Positions 1 through 8,073 are shown, counted from the first letter of the stretch. The stretch: 46,635 nt of DNA from CAZOJJ01 sp964580105 (GCA_964580105.1 CAZOJJ010000023.1:1-46635), one strand, 5' to 3'. Numbers and translations are program-made. Notes: generated by a model not told the origin, from the sequence alone.

Positions 1-72
1 CCGGCTCTGCCGCCGGCTCTGCCGCCGGCTCTGCCGCCGGCGCTCGCGGGCCTTCCGCCGGGCCTTCCGCCG
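1..72. repeat. 12-nt tandem repeats at the 3' part of the first gene
   Basis: The unit CCGGCTCTGCCG occurs at 1-12, 13-24 and 25-36 and may continue left of the window. A second unit, GGCCTTCCGCCG, occurs at 49-60 and 61-72. They encode RRQS and RRKA repeats in the basic tail on the minus strand. Confidence 0.9.
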
Positions 73-492
73 GCGGCGCGACGGGCTCCAGGAGAGCACG
101 CCGAAGCCGGTCAGGATGATGAGGATGCCCGCCAGCCACGGCAGCAGCGCCACGAAGCCGCCGAGGCTGAACGGAAGGGCGAAGAAGCCGAGCTGCTGGA
201 GCAGGTAGATCGTCCCAACGGCGATGAGGGCGAGGCCCGCGCCGGTCTGGAGGTTCAGGAACCCCGGCTTCTTGGTCGAGCGCTCCTCGGCCTCGGCCTG
301 CTCGAGGAGGAAGTCCTCGATGTCCTCGTCGGTGATGTCGTCGTCGAGGTCGAAGACGGACTCGTAGCCGAGGAGCGATTCGTCCTCGAACGCGTCGTCC
401 TCGAACGCGTCGTCCTCGAACGCGTCGTCCTCGAACGCGTCGTCCTCGAACGCGTCGTCCTGGCGCTGGCGGGGGCGTTCGCGCGTGGCCAT
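1..492 (-). CDS. Small membrane protein with N-terminal acidic repeats (partial, C-terminus off the left edge)
   Basis: The reading frame opens at the ATG at 492 and runs off the window at base 1, giving 164 visible residues. After MATRERPRQRQ come five perfect copies of DDAFE (residues about 12-36), then an acidic stretch, and two hydrophobic segments at about 82-101 and 112-132 that should span the membrane. The tail is very basic, with RRKA twice and RRQS at least three times at the window edge. Both repeat sets are perfect at DNA level (15-nt and 12-nt units), so copy number probably varies between strains. The two-helix shape recalls small DUF5668-like or LiaF-type membrane proteins, but I do not recognise the family. 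A TACCTTCG box lies 26 nt upstream of the start. Confidence 0.7.
   Translation of the reverse strand, partial: MATRERPRQRQDDAFEDDAFEDDAFEDDAFEDDAFEDESLLGYESVFDLDDDITDEDIEDFLLEQAEAEERSTKKPGFLNLQTGAGLALIAVGTIYLLQQLGFFALPFSLGGFVALLPWLAGILIILTGFGVLSWSPSRRRRKARRKARERRRQSRRQSRRQSR
386..460. repeat. 15-nt tandem repeat, five perfect copies
   Basis: The unit TCGAACGCGTCGTCC occurs at 386-400, 401-415, 416-430, 431-445 and 446-460 without a mismatch. On the minus strand it encodes the DDAFE repeats of the membrane protein. The lack of divergence suggests recent slippage expansion. Confidence 0.95.
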
Positions 493-517
493 CGGGGCGG
501 GGGCTGGTCGGAGAGGG

Positions 518-525
518 CGAAGGTA
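518..525 (-). promoter_or_regulatory. Putative -7 promoter box for the first gene
   Basis: TACCTTCG on the minus strand ends 26 nt before the ATG at 492. It fits TAnnTTnG, a variant of the Bacteroidota -7 element TAnnTTTG that recurs before many genes here. No clear -33 TTG is seen. Confidence 0.4.
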
Positions 526-551
526 CGAACCGCCGGGGGCTGTGTTGCGCC

Positions 552-2108
552 TCACCCCCCGGCGTAGGCCGCCAGCAGCTCCACCACGGCGTCCTGCGCC
601 GCGTTGACCCGCGCCGTCGGCACGCTGTAGCCGTTGCACAGAAGCGCGAAGGCGAGGCGGTGCCCTTCCGCCGAGGTCACGTAGCCCGCGAGCGTGCGGA
701 CCCCGTTGATGAAGCCCGTCTTGGCGCGGACGTTGCCGCGGGCGGGGCCGCTCCGGTACCGCCCCGCGAGCGTGCCGCTCTCGCCCCCGACGGGGAGCGA
801 GTCGTAGAACGCGTCCCGCACGGCGGGGTCGGCGTGCGCGTGCATCGCGGTGAGGACCTGGACGAGCTGGCGCGGCGTGACGCGGTCCATGAAGGAGAGG
901 CCGGAGCCGTCGATGATCCGGATGGCCTCGGGGGCGATGCCGGCGCTCATGAGGAAGTCGCTCATCGCGGCCACGCCGGCCTCGGCGGAGCCCGGGACGC
1001 CCCGGCCCTCGAAGCGCAGCGCGCCGAGGGTGCGGAGCAGGTGCTCGGCGTAGAGGTTCTGGCTCCGCCGGTTGGTCTCCGCCACGATCTCGGACAGCGG
1101 CGGCGAGGCATGCGTCGCCACGCGCTGCATGGCGCCGTAGTCGAGCGGCCGGTCGAGGTCGTCCACGTCTACGGCGCCGCCCTGGACGGCGATGCCGGCG
1201 TCGAGGAGCACGAGGCGGAGGGTGTGGGCGGCGTAGCGCGTCGGGTTGTGGACGGCGAGGGCTTCGGTGTCGCCGCCGCCGGCGGGCACCTCGGTGGTGA
1301 CGACGAACCGGTTGCCGCTGAGGTCGCGGGCGTAGCCTTCGTCCACGCGCGCCTCGCGCTCGCGCGTCGTCGTCCGGTTGACGACCTCGACGTAATCGGT
1401 CAGGAGGGGGGTCCAGGAGACCCGCGCCGCCGCGCCCGGCCGCGTGCCGCGGACGGTCATCGAGACGGTGCCCTCGTGGAACTGGAGGCCGCTGACCTCG
1501 GCGCCGTAGCCGTAGGTGAGGTCGTCCCACGCCCAGCCGAGCCCGTAGGGCACGTCGTCGAACACGTCGTCGTCGCCGATGACGGAGCCGGTGACGTGCG
1601 TGACGCCGAGGGCGCGGAGGGAGTCGGCCCACGCCCGGAAGGGCGCCAGCGGGTCGGCGTTCTCGGGCGCGCCGAACGAGGGGTCGCCCGCGCCGCGGAT
1701 GACGAGGTCGCCGTGGAGGGTGCCGGCCTCGATCGTCCCGTCGAGGAAGAGGGCGGTGGTGTAGCGGAAGTCCGGCCCGAGGCGGTCGAGGGCGGCGGCC
1801 GTGGTGACGAGCTTGAGGTTGGAGGCCGGGATGAACCGCTTGTCGGGGTGGTGGCTGTAGAGCATCTCGCCGGTGTCGAGATCCTGTACGAGGACGCCCC
1901 AGAAGGCGTCGGCGAAGGCGTCGTCGTCGAGGACGGCGTTGATGCGGTGGGCCAGCTCGACCTGCGCCCGCGCCGGGCCGACGGCTGCCAGAAGCGCGAG
2001 GACGGCAAGGATGAGGCGCGAACGACTCCATCCCTGGGGGAGGCGGCCCGACGAAGGCAGGACGGTGGGGAGCGGCCGGCGCCTCGTTACGCCCTCCGTT
2101 GTGCCCAT
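552..2108 (-). CDS. dacB: D-alanyl-D-alanine carboxypeptidase/endopeptidase, PBP4 (DacB) type
   Basis: A 518-residue periplasmic serine peptidase of family S13, which trims or cleaves peptidoglycan peptides. All three penicillin-binding motifs are visible: SNLK at residues 96-99 (catalytic Ser and Lys), SQN at 349-351, and KTG at 463-465 within RAKTGFINGV. The long insert between the first and second motifs is typical of class C PBP4. A signal peptide (RLILAVLALLAAVGPARAQ, about 31-49) follows an unusually long N-region, so a later non-ATG start is possible; I chose the ATG at 2108. The gene follows mreC by 23 nt on the same strand, so it probably belongs to the mreB-mreC transcript, a position normally held by mreD. 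Confidence 0.93.
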   Translation of the reverse strand: MGTTEGVTRRRPLPTVLPSSGRLPQGWSRSRLILAVLALLAAVGPARAQVELAHRINAVLDDDAFADAFWGVLVQDLDTGEMLYSHHPDKRFIPASNLKLVTTAAALDRLGPDFRYTTALFLDGTIEAGTLHGDLVIRGAGDPSFGAPENADPLAPFRAWADSLRALGVTHVTGSVIGDDDVFDDVPYGLGWAWDDLTYGYGAEVSGLQFHEGTVSMTVRGTRPGAAARVSWTPLLTDYVEVVNRTTTREREARVDEGYARDLSGNRFVVTTEVPAGGGDTEALAVHNPTRYAAHTLRLVLLDAGIAVQGGAVDVDDLDRPLDYGAMQRVATHASPPLSEIVAETNRRSQNLYAEHLLRTLGALRFEGRGVPGSAEAGVAAMSDFLMSAGIAPEAIRIIDGSGLSFMDRVTPRQLVQVLTAMHAHADPAVRDAFYDSLPVGGESGTLAGRYRSGPARGNVRAKTGFINGVRTLAGYVTSAEGHRLAFALLCNGYSVPTARVNAAQDAVVELLAAYAGG

Positions 2109-2131
2109 TCCGCGCGTGCGCACCCCTCCCG

Positions 2132-2974
2132 TCACGGCGCCCCCGCGGTGGCCCGCGCCCGCAGCGCGTCGATCTCGGCGTCCGGCTCGACGAGGAGGAC
2201 GTAGACGTAGTTGGCCTGCGAGATCGGCGCGGCGGGGCGGAGGTAGATGATGAAGTCGTTGCGGCCTCGCCCGGCGAAGACGGAGTCCACGGTGCCGACG
2301 GGGAAGCCGGCCGGGAAGACGCCGCTGTAGCCGCTCGTGGTGACGAGCTGGCCCTCCTCGACGGGCTCCGTCTTGGGCACGTACTCCATCAGCAGCCGGT
2401 CGTACTCGATGCCGTCCCACCGCACGATGCCGTCCTGCTGGAGCGCGTCGATGGTGGCGGGGACGGCGAACTGGGTGCTCTGGTGCGGCATCACGAGGGC
2501 GTAGCGCTCGCTGGTGAGGACGACCTTCCCGATGATCCCGCGCTCGTCCACCACCGGCATCCCGACGCGCACGCTATCCGCCGCGCCGGCGCTGATGGTG
2601 AGCAGGTTCTGCTGCCGCGTGACGTCCTTGGCGACGACGCGGGCGGGGACGCGCGGGTAGGCCAGGGTGTCGGCGAAGGCGAGGAGGGAGCGGAGCCGCT
2701 CGTTCTCGGCGCGCGCCTCGCGCAGCCGGGCCACCTCGGCAGCCAGCTCGATGGACTCGGCGCGGAGCCGGTCGTTCTCCGCCAGGGCGTTGCCGTAGCG
2801 CCCGAGGTCGGCGAAGAACCGCTCCAGCGGGGCCGTCACGGAGAGGCTGGCCGAGCGGGCCGCCCGCAGCGCGGCGGCGTCGTTGTAGAGGAAGAGGCCG
2901 GCGCTGACGCTGAACAGGGCGACGAACAGCACCCAGTCGCGCGAGCGCTCCCAGAGCTTGGAGCCGAGGGCCAT
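2132..2974 (-). CDS. mreC: Rod shape-determining protein MreC
   Basis: A 280-residue inner-membrane protein of the elongasome that links MreB to periplasmic wall synthases. One N-terminal membrane helix (about residues 14-31, WVLFVALFSVSAGLFLY) is followed by a coiled coil rich in Arg, Glu and Leu (about 60-100). A beta-rich periplasmic domain comes next, with the family signature around VGMPVVDERGIIGKV and VTTSGYSGVFPAGFPVGTV. Length matches the family. It lies 72 nt downstream of mreB on the same strand and is followed by dacB rather than mreD. Confidence 0.95.
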   Translation of the reverse strand: MALGSKLWERSRDWVLFVALFSVSAGLFLYNDAAALRAARSASLSVTAPLERFFADLGRYGNALAENDRLRAESIELAAEVARLREARAENERLRSLLAFADTLAYPRVPARVVAKDVTRQQNLLTISAGAADSVRVGMPVVDERGIIGKVVLTSERYALVMPHQSTQFAVPATIDALQQDGIVRWDGIEYDRLLMEYVPKTEPVEEGQLVTTSGYSGVFPAGFPVGTVDSVFAGRGRNDFIIYLRPAAPISQANYVYVLLVEPDAEIDALRARATAGAP

Positions 2975-3046
2975 CGGAGCAGGGGGGAAGGGGGAAGTTC
3001 GAAGTGGAGGACGGAGCCCTTCAAACGCCCAGCCGCAACCTCCAAA

Positions 3047-4057
3047 CTAATCCGTCAGGACCCGGGCGTAGGTCTCGGGGTTTTCCAGGACGGCGCCGGT
3101 CCCACGCACGACGGCCGTGAGCGGATCCTCCGCCACGAACACCGGCAGCTCGGTGCGTTCGCGGAGGTACTCGTCGAGGCCCTTCAGGAGCGCGCCGCCG
3201 CCGGTGAGCATGATGCCGCGCTCGAGCACGTCGCCGCCGAGCTCGGGCGGGGTCGCTTCGAGGGCGCGGACGACGGCCGAGGCGATCTGGTTGATCGGCG
3301 CGCGGAGCGCTTCGCGGACGTCCTCGCTCGTGACCACGCGCGTCTTGGGTACGCCCGAGACGAGGTCGCGGCCCTTGACCGAGAGCTCCAGCTCGGGGTC
3401 GAGCTTCGTGGCCGACCCGATCTCGCACTTGATCCGCTCGGCCGTGCGCTGCCCGATGAGCAGGTTGTGGTGCTTCTTGAAGTACTGCACGATGGCGGCG
3501 TCGAGCTCGTTGCCGCCGATGCGGATGGACTCGTCCACGACGATGCCGCCCAGGGCGATCACCGCGATCTCGGTCGTGCCCCCGCCGATGTCCACGATCA
3601 TGTTGCCGACCGGCTCGTTGACCGAGAGGCCGATGCCGACGGCCGCCGCCATCGGCTCGTCGATCAGCTTGACCTCCTTGGCGCCGGAGTAGACGGCGGC
3701 GTCCTTGACGGCGCGCTTCTCGACCTCGGTGATCCCGCTGGGCACGCAGATGACCATCCGCCGGATGCCGGTGAACGTGCCCGGCTTGACCCGCTTGATG
3801 AGCCCCTTGATGAGGTGCTCGGCCACCTGGAAGTCCGCGATCACGCCGTCGTTGAGCGGGCGGATCGTCTCGATGTCCTTGTGCGTGCGCTCGTGCATCT
3901 GCTGGGCGTCGTGGCCGATGGCCTCGACCTTGCCCGTCGAGCGGCGGATGGCGACGATGGAGGGCTCGTTGAGCACGATGCCCTTGTCGCGGATGTGGAT
4001 GAGCGTGTTGGCCGTGCCGAGGTCGATGGCGACGTCGACCGAGAAGGGGTTGAACAC
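3047..4057 (-). CDS. mreB: Rod shape-determining protein MreB (bacterial actin)
   Basis: A 336-residue actin homologue that forms membrane-bound filaments guiding lateral wall synthesis. Phosphate-1 motif VAIDLGTANTL is at residues 9-19, phosphate-2 is MIVDIGGGTTEIAVI, and the adenosine motif is GIMLTGGGALLKG. The C-terminus ENPETYARVL is typical of the family. The ATG at 4057 gives the usual MFNPFSVDVAIDLG opening. It is the first gene of the mreB-mreC-dacB run and has a TAGCTTGC box about 38 nt upstream. Confidence 0.98.
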   Translation of the reverse strand: MFNPFSVDVAIDLGTANTLIHIRDKGIVLNEPSIVAIRRSTGKVEAIGHDAQQMHERTHKDIETIRPLNDGVIADFQVAEHLIKGLIKRVKPGTFTGIRRMVICVPSGITEVEKRAVKDAAVYSGAKEVKLIDEPMAAAVGIGLSVNEPVGNMIVDIGGGTTEIAVIALGGIVVDESIRIGGNELDAAIVQYFKKHHNLLIGQRTAERIKCEIGSATKLDPELELSVKGRDLVSGVPKTRVVTSEDVREALRAPINQIASAVVRALEATPPELGGDVLERGIMLTGGGALLKGLDEYLRERTELPVFVAEDPLTAVVRGTGAVLENPETYARVLTD

Positions 4058-4094
4058 CAGGGGGCGGGTTTCAGGCGGGAGGAGGGACCACGCG

Positions 4095-4102
4095 GCAAGC
4101 TA
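4095..4102 (-). promoter_or_regulatory. Putative -7 promoter box for mreB
   Basis: TAGCTTGC on the minus strand lies 38 nt before the mreB ATG. The identical octamer precedes the flippase-like gene (23986-23993) and TAGCTTGT precedes the anchor B cluster, which supports a shared sigma-factor motif. Confidence 0.4.
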
Positions 4103-4256
4103 ACAACGCCCCGGTCCGGGCGGGGTACGGAAAAACCCCTTGCGTGCAAAGAATTGCGCGATTGCGGCGGGGGCGATGGGCGCCGGGCCTCATCGAATCC
4201 GCGCACCTCGGGACTACGGCCGAGGCGGGTGGGGTGGTGACGGATACCCCTGGCGG

Positions 4257-4547
4257 GTGGGCGTGGCGCTGGCGGGGGCGTTCGCGCTGGTGGGGGCGCG
4301 GTCGTCGGACGTGGGGGCGCGGTCGTCGGACGTGGGGGCGCGGTCGGCGGGGGCGGTGTTCGTCTACGGCCCGGACCCGACGCCGACGGAGGCGCCGGAC
4401 GGCGCTCCCGAGGCGGGCGGATTCGCCGTACGTCCGAACCCGGTGCGCGGGCTGGCAGCGGGGACGTACGGCGTGGTGGCGGCGGCGGAGGGGCGGCGTC
4501 GGTCCGTCTCTGGTCCGTCGTGCAATGGCCGGTCCGTCGTGCAATAG
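4257..4547 (+). pseudogene. Short decayed secreted ORF with remnant sorting domain
   Basis: The only plus-strand ORF with protein-like character in the 500-base stretch between mreB and purH. From a GTG at 4257 it encodes a signal-peptide-like start (VGVALAGAFALVGA), a GARSSDV repeat, a Pro/Thr linker, and then FAVRPNPVRG joined directly to LAAGTYGVVAAAEGRR. PNPxxG followed by GxYxV are the first and last boxes of a type A T9SS sorting domain, which are normally about 50 residues apart. It therefore looks like a secreted-protein gene that lost its body and the middle of its sorting domain. An ATG at 4140 in the same frame is an alternative start. Its TAG stop lies inside a 19-nt duplication. 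It could also be a chance ORF. Confidence 0.35.
4290..4331. repeat. 21-nt tandem repeat, two perfect copies plus a partial third
   Basis: The unit, starting GTGGGGGCGCGGTCGTCG and ending GAC, occurs at 4290-4310 and 4311-4331. A third copy diverges after about 17 nt. It encodes the GARSSDV repeats of the decayed ORF. Confidence 0.9.
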
Positions 4548-4549
4548 CC
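4512..4549. repeat. 19-nt tandem repeat, two copies with one mismatch
   Basis: GGTCCGTCGTGCAATGGCC (4512-4530) is followed by the same unit with G changed to A (4531-4549). The changed base creates the TAG stop of the plus-strand ORF. It lies just past the end of purH on the opposite strand. Confidence 0.9.
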
Positions 4550-4561
4550 CGCTCTTTGCGG

Positions 4562-6163
4562 TCAGTGCCGGAAGTGGCGGCGGCCGGTGAACACCATCGC
4601 CAGGCCCCGCTCGTTCGCCGCCGCGATCACCTCCTCGTCGCGCACGGAGCCGCCCGGCTGGATGGCGGCCGTCGCGCCCGCCTCGGCAGCGGCGACGAGA
4701 CCGTCGGCGAACGGGAAGAAGGCGTCCGAGGCGACGACGCACCCGGCGAAGTCCAGCCCGCTCTTGGCGCCCTTCGCCACGGCGATCTCGCTCGCGTCGA
4801 TGCGGCTCATCTGCCCGGCCCCGATGCCGAGCGTCGCGCCGTCCTTCGCGTAAACGATGGCGTTGCTCTTGACGTGCTTGCAGACGCGCCAGGCGAAGTC
4901 GAGGTCGGCCCACTCGGCGTCCGAGGGGGCGCGCTCCGTCGGCACCTCGCAGCGGTCGCGGAGGGCGGCGGCGCTCGCGAGCGGCGGGTCGGCCTCCTGC
5001 ACGAGCAGCCCGCCGACGACGCTCCGCACGTCGAACGCGCGGTCCTCGCGGGCGCCGAGGCGCACCTCGATCAGCCGCCGGTTGGCCTTCTGCTTCAGGA
5101 AGCCCAGCACGCCCTCTTCGTAGCCCGGCGCGATGACGAGCTCCGTGAACACGGCGTCGATGGCCTCGGCGGCGGCCCGGTCGAGCAGTCGGTTGACGAC
5201 GACGATGCCGCCGAACGGGCTCTGGCGGTCCGTCGCGAACGCCTTGGCGTAGGCGTCGGCCAGCGAGCCGGCCGTGCCCACGCCGCACGGGTTGGTGTGC
5301 TTGAGGATGGCGACGGTCGGGTCCGCCTCGGCGAACTCGCCGAGGAGGCGGAGGGCGGCCGAGAGGTCGAGCAGGTTGTTGAACGAGAGCGCCTTGCCGT
5401 GGAGCTGGCGGTAGAACCCCTCGGGCGCGCCGTAGAGGGCGGCAGCCTGGTGGGGGTTCTCGCCGTAGCGGAGCGGCTGGGCTTTCTTCAGGTCGAGCGC
5501 GAAGCGGGGCGGCATCCCGTCGTCGGACCCCTCCGAGTGGTCCCGGTCCAGGAAGGCCGTGATGGCGGCGTCGTAGGCGGCCGTGTGGCCGAAGGCGGCG
5601 CGGGCGAGGGCGCGGCGCGTGGCCATGCCGAGCGTGCCGCCGCGCGCCTCCAGCTCGTCGGCCACGAGGTCGTACTGCGCCGGGTCGGTCACGACGCCCA
5701 CGTAGAACCAGTTCTTCGCCGCCGCCCGCACCATCGTCGGCCCGCCGATGTCGATGTTTTCGGCCGCGACGGCGTCGGTCACGCCGGGGGCGGCCGTGGC
5801 CTCACGGAACGGGTAGAGGTTGACGACGACGAGGTCGATGGGCTCGATGCCGTGCTCCGCCAGCTGGGCGAGGTCGTCGGCGTCGGCGCGGCGGGCGAGG
5901 ATGCCGGCGTGGACGGCCGGGTGGAGCGTCTTGACGCGACCGTCGAGGAGCTCGGGCGAGCCCGTGACCTCGGCCACGTCCTTCACGGGGAGGTCCGCCT
6001 CGCGGAGCCGCGCGGCCGTACCGCCGGTCGAGAGCAGCTCGACGCCGAGCGCGTGGAGGCGCCGCGCGAAGTCCACGAGGCCGGCTTTGTCGGAGACGGA
6101 GAGGAGCGCGCGTCGGATGGGGTAGCGGTCGTCCGGGGCGGGGAGGTCTTTGGCGGCGATCAT
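4562..6163 (-). CDS. purH: Bifunctional IMP cyclohydrolase / AICAR formyltransferase (PurH)
   Basis: A 533-residue enzyme for the last two steps of purine synthesis: formylation of AICAR and ring closure to IMP. The N-terminal IMP cyclohydrolase (MGS-like) domain shows ALLSVSDKAGLVDFA, LLSTGGTA and VKTLHPAVHAGIL within the first 90 residues. The transformylase domain contains LRYGENPHQAAALYG, LKHTNPCGVG, CKHVKSNAIVYAKDGATLG and the C-terminal TGRRHFRH ending. Length is normal. It follows purN by 64 nt on the same strand, so the two are probably cotranscribed. Confidence 0.97.
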   Translation of the reverse strand: MIAAKDLPAPDDRYPIRRALLSVSDKAGLVDFARRLHALGVELLSTGGTAARLREADLPVKDVAEVTGSPELLDGRVKTLHPAVHAGILARRADADDLAQLAEHGIEPIDLVVVNLYPFREATAAPGVTDAVAAENIDIGGPTMVRAAAKNWFYVGVVTDPAQYDLVADELEARGGTLGMATRRALARAAFGHTAAYDAAITAFLDRDHSEGSDDGMPPRFALDLKKAQPLRYGENPHQAAALYGAPEGFYRQLHGKALSFNNLLDLSAALRLLGEFAEADPTVAILKHTNPCGVGTAGSLADAYAKAFATDRQSPFGGIVVVNRLLDRAAAEAIDAVFTELVIAPGYEEGVLGFLKQKANRRLIEVRLGAREDRAFDVRSVVGGLLVQEADPPLASAAALRDRCEVPTERAPSDAEWADLDFAWRVCKHVKSNAIVYAKDGATLGIGAGQMSRIDASEIAVAKGAKSGLDFAGCVVASDAFFPFADGLVAAAEAGATAAIQPGGSVRDEEVIAAANERGLAMVFTGRRHFRH

Positions 6164-6215
6164 GGGGATGGGCGGAATGGAACGTGCGATGGGGGAACGG
6201 CGCGCTGCGTCTTGG

Positions 6216-6263
6216 TCACTCCGTACGTCACTCCGTACGTCGCTCTGTACGTTGCTCCGTACG
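6216..6263. repeat. 12-nt tandem repeat spanning the purN stop codon, four copies
   Basis: Units at 6216-6227 and 6228-6239 are identical (TCACTCCGTACG); those at 6240-6251 and 6252-6263 differ by one or two bases. On the minus strand the unit reads CGACGTACGGAG (RRTE). The first codon is CAA, CGA, TGA and TGA in transcription order, so the stop codon is itself a mutated repeat codon. Confidence 0.93.
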
Positions 6264-6890
6264 TCGCGCTCCGCGCTCCGAAATCCGCACGCGGCGGCCT
6301 TCGACGGCGACGCGGCCTTCGGCGAAGAGCTGGAGGGCAGCGGGGAAGAGCCGGTGTTCGACCTGGAGGACGCGCGCCGCGAGCGTCCGGGGCGTGTCGT
6401 CCTCCAGCACGGCGACGCAGCCCTGGAGCACGATGGGGCCGGTGTCGTACTCGTCGTCCACGAGGTGGACCGTCGCGCCCGAGACGCGGCAGCCGTGGGC
6501 GAGGACGGCCTCGTGGACGCGCCGGCCGTACATCCCCTGCCCGCCGAACGACGGCAGCAGGGCGGGGTGGACGTTCAGCATCCGGTGCCGGAAGGCCCGC
6601 ACGACGGCCGCCGGGACCCGCTTCAGGTACCCCGCCAGCGCGACGAAATTGGCCTCGTGGTCGTTCAGCGCTACCAGCAGCGCCTCGGCGAAGGCGTCCT
6701 CGTCGGGGAAGTCGGACGGCGGCAGGACGGCGGCGGGCACGCCGCGCGCCTCGGCCTTCTCGGCGGCGCCGGTGCCGGGGCGGTCCGCCACGAGCAGGAC
6801 GGGTTCGGCCGCGAGCCGCCCCGAATCAATGGCGTCGAGCATGGCGGCGAAGTTGGAGCCGCCGCCGGAGGCGAAGACGGCGAGGCGCAT
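6228..6890 (-). CDS. purN: Phosphoribosylglycinamide formyltransferase (PurN)
   Basis: A 220-residue formyl-THF-dependent GAR transformylase, third step of purine synthesis. The start MRLAVFASGGGSNFAAML holds the phosphate-binding loop. Catalytic residues are in MLNVHPALLPSFGG (Asn and His) and in VDDEYDTGPIVLQ (Asp). The ATG at 6890 gives the canonical N-terminus; an upstream ATG would overlap the LD-carboxypeptidase gene. The family normally ends soon after the last helix, but here the protein continues into RRTEQRTERRTE, encoded by a 12-nt repeat that also supplies the stop. purH follows. Confidence 0.95.
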   Translation of the reverse strand: MRLAVFASGGGSNFAAMLDAIDSGRLAAEPVLLVADRPGTGAAEKAEARGVPAAVLPPSDFPDEDAFAEALLVALNDHEANFVALAGYLKRVPAAVVRAFRHRMLNVHPALLPSFGGQGMYGRRVHEAVLAHGCRVSGATVHLVDDEYDTGPIVLQGCVAVLEDDTPRTLAARVLQVEHRLFPAALQLFAEGRVAVEGRRVRISERGARRTEQRTERRTE

Positions 6891-6900
6891 CGGGGCGGCT

Positions 6901-6921
6901 CGTGGTCCGTGGTCCGTGGTC
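6901..6921. repeat. 7-nt tandem repeat, three perfect copies
   Basis: CGTGGTC is repeated at 6901-6907, 6908-6914 and 6915-6921, directly abutting the stop codon complement of the LD-carboxypeptidase gene (6922-6924) and 10 nt upstream of purN. Confidence 0.9.
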
Positions 6922-7878
6922 TCAGGCATGGCACACCACCGGCTCCAAAACGGTGAGCGCGCCCGCCTCGGCCCGCACGTCGAGGCGGGCGCGGACGCCG
7001 ACGGGCAGCGTGCTCTTCCGGGGGAAGTGGCCGTAGACGAGGCCCTTCGCCACCGGGCCGGGGACGCACCGGGCGTAGTGGTCGAGGACGGCGTCGAGCG
7101 GGAGCGAGGGGCGATCCGAGCGGGGCTCGCAGTCGGTGAAAGCGCCGAAGACGAGGCCGCCGAGGCGGCCGAGCACACCCGCGAGTCGGAGCCGGGCCAG
7201 CATCCGGTCCACCTGGTACGGCTGCTCGCCGACTTCCTCCAGGAAGAGAATCGCTCCGTGGAGGTCGGGCAGGTAGGGTGTGCCGAGCAGGGCCGCGACC
7301 ATCGTGAGGTTGCCGCCGAGGAGGACGCCCTCGGTCCGGCCGTCCTGCACGCCCGCGAGCGCTTCGCCGCCGGGGCCGGCGATCTCGACCGGCGCAGCGC
7401 CGCCCGCGAGGCGCCAGAACTGCGCCTCGCTCTCGGCGTCGAGCGTCGGCCAGTCGGGCGCGACCATCGGGCCGCTGAGGCCGGGGACGCCGGCGTTCGT
7501 CCAGAGCGCGAGGTGGAGGGCGGTGACGTCCGAGTAACCGACGAGCAATTTCGGATGGCTCGCCGCCGCGTCGTAGTCGATGCGGTCGAGGAGGCGGAGG
7601 ACGCCGTAGCCGCCGCGCAGGCAGAACAGCGCGTCGAGGTCGTCGCGGCGGAGGAAGGCGTTGAGCTCGGCCGCGCGCGCGTCGTCGTCGCCCGCGAGGT
7701 AGCCGACCGGCTCGGGGCTCATCGGCCGGTGGAGCTCGACGCGGAGGCCGCGCGCGCGGAGGGCGGCCAGGCCCGCCTCGGCGTCCTTCTGGGCCCGCGC
7801 CGCGCTCGCCGGGGCGACGACGCCGACGCGGCTCGTCGGGGTCAGCGGCCGGGGCAGGCGGGCGGCGGGGGAGGGCAC
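6922..7878 (-). CDS. LD-carboxypeptidase (S66 family, LdcA-like)
   Basis: A 318-residue peptidase that removes the terminal D-Ala from murein tetrapeptides during wall recycling. The Ser-Glu-His triad is recognisable: Ser116 in LLVGYSDVTAL, Glu214 or Glu215 in ILFLEEVGEQPYQVDRML, and His284 in LVYGHFPRKS, with spacing close to the family. The N-terminal box RVGVVAPAS and the LRGGYGVLRLLDRID motif are also present. I chose the GTG at 7878 because it gives the usual short N-terminus; an ATG at 7947 would add 23 unrelated residues. There is no signal peptide, fitting a cytoplasmic recycling role. purN starts 31 nt downstream. Confidence 0.92.
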   Translation of the reverse strand: MPSPAARLPRPLTPTSRVGVVAPASAARAQKDAEAGLAALRARGLRVELHRPMSPEPVGYLAGDDDARAAELNAFLRRDDLDALFCLRGGYGVLRLLDRIDYDAAASHPKLLVGYSDVTALHLALWTNAGVPGLSGPMVAPDWPTLDAESEAQFWRLAGGAAPVEIAGPGGEALAGVQDGRTEGVLLGGNLTMVAALLGTPYLPDLHGAILFLEEVGEQPYQVDRMLARLRLAGVLGRLGGLVFGAFTDCEPRSDRPSLPLDAVLDHYARCVPGPVAKGLVYGHFPRKSTLPVGVRARLDVRAEAGALTVLEPVVCHA

Positions 7879-8073
7879 GGCGACGGGCAGGAGACGGCAG
7901 GCCGAAAGATACCTCGGGGTCCGCCTCCGGGGGCTCGTCCCGGCCACTCGGACGGTTCGTGAATACTTTGTGCCCGACTGCGCCGTTGCCCTGCGGTAGC
8001 GTTAAGTACCCGCTTTCGCTCCGTCCGACGACGGAGCCGCCGGCGCACCCTGCTGACCGTCACGTACCGACCC

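Noticed and set aside
2099..4240. Long plus-strand ORF opposite mreC and mreB
   Set aside because: Arg/Asp/Val-rich shadow of real genes; GC-rich codon use opens antisense frames. The same applies to other long antisense frames, for example 27704-31780.
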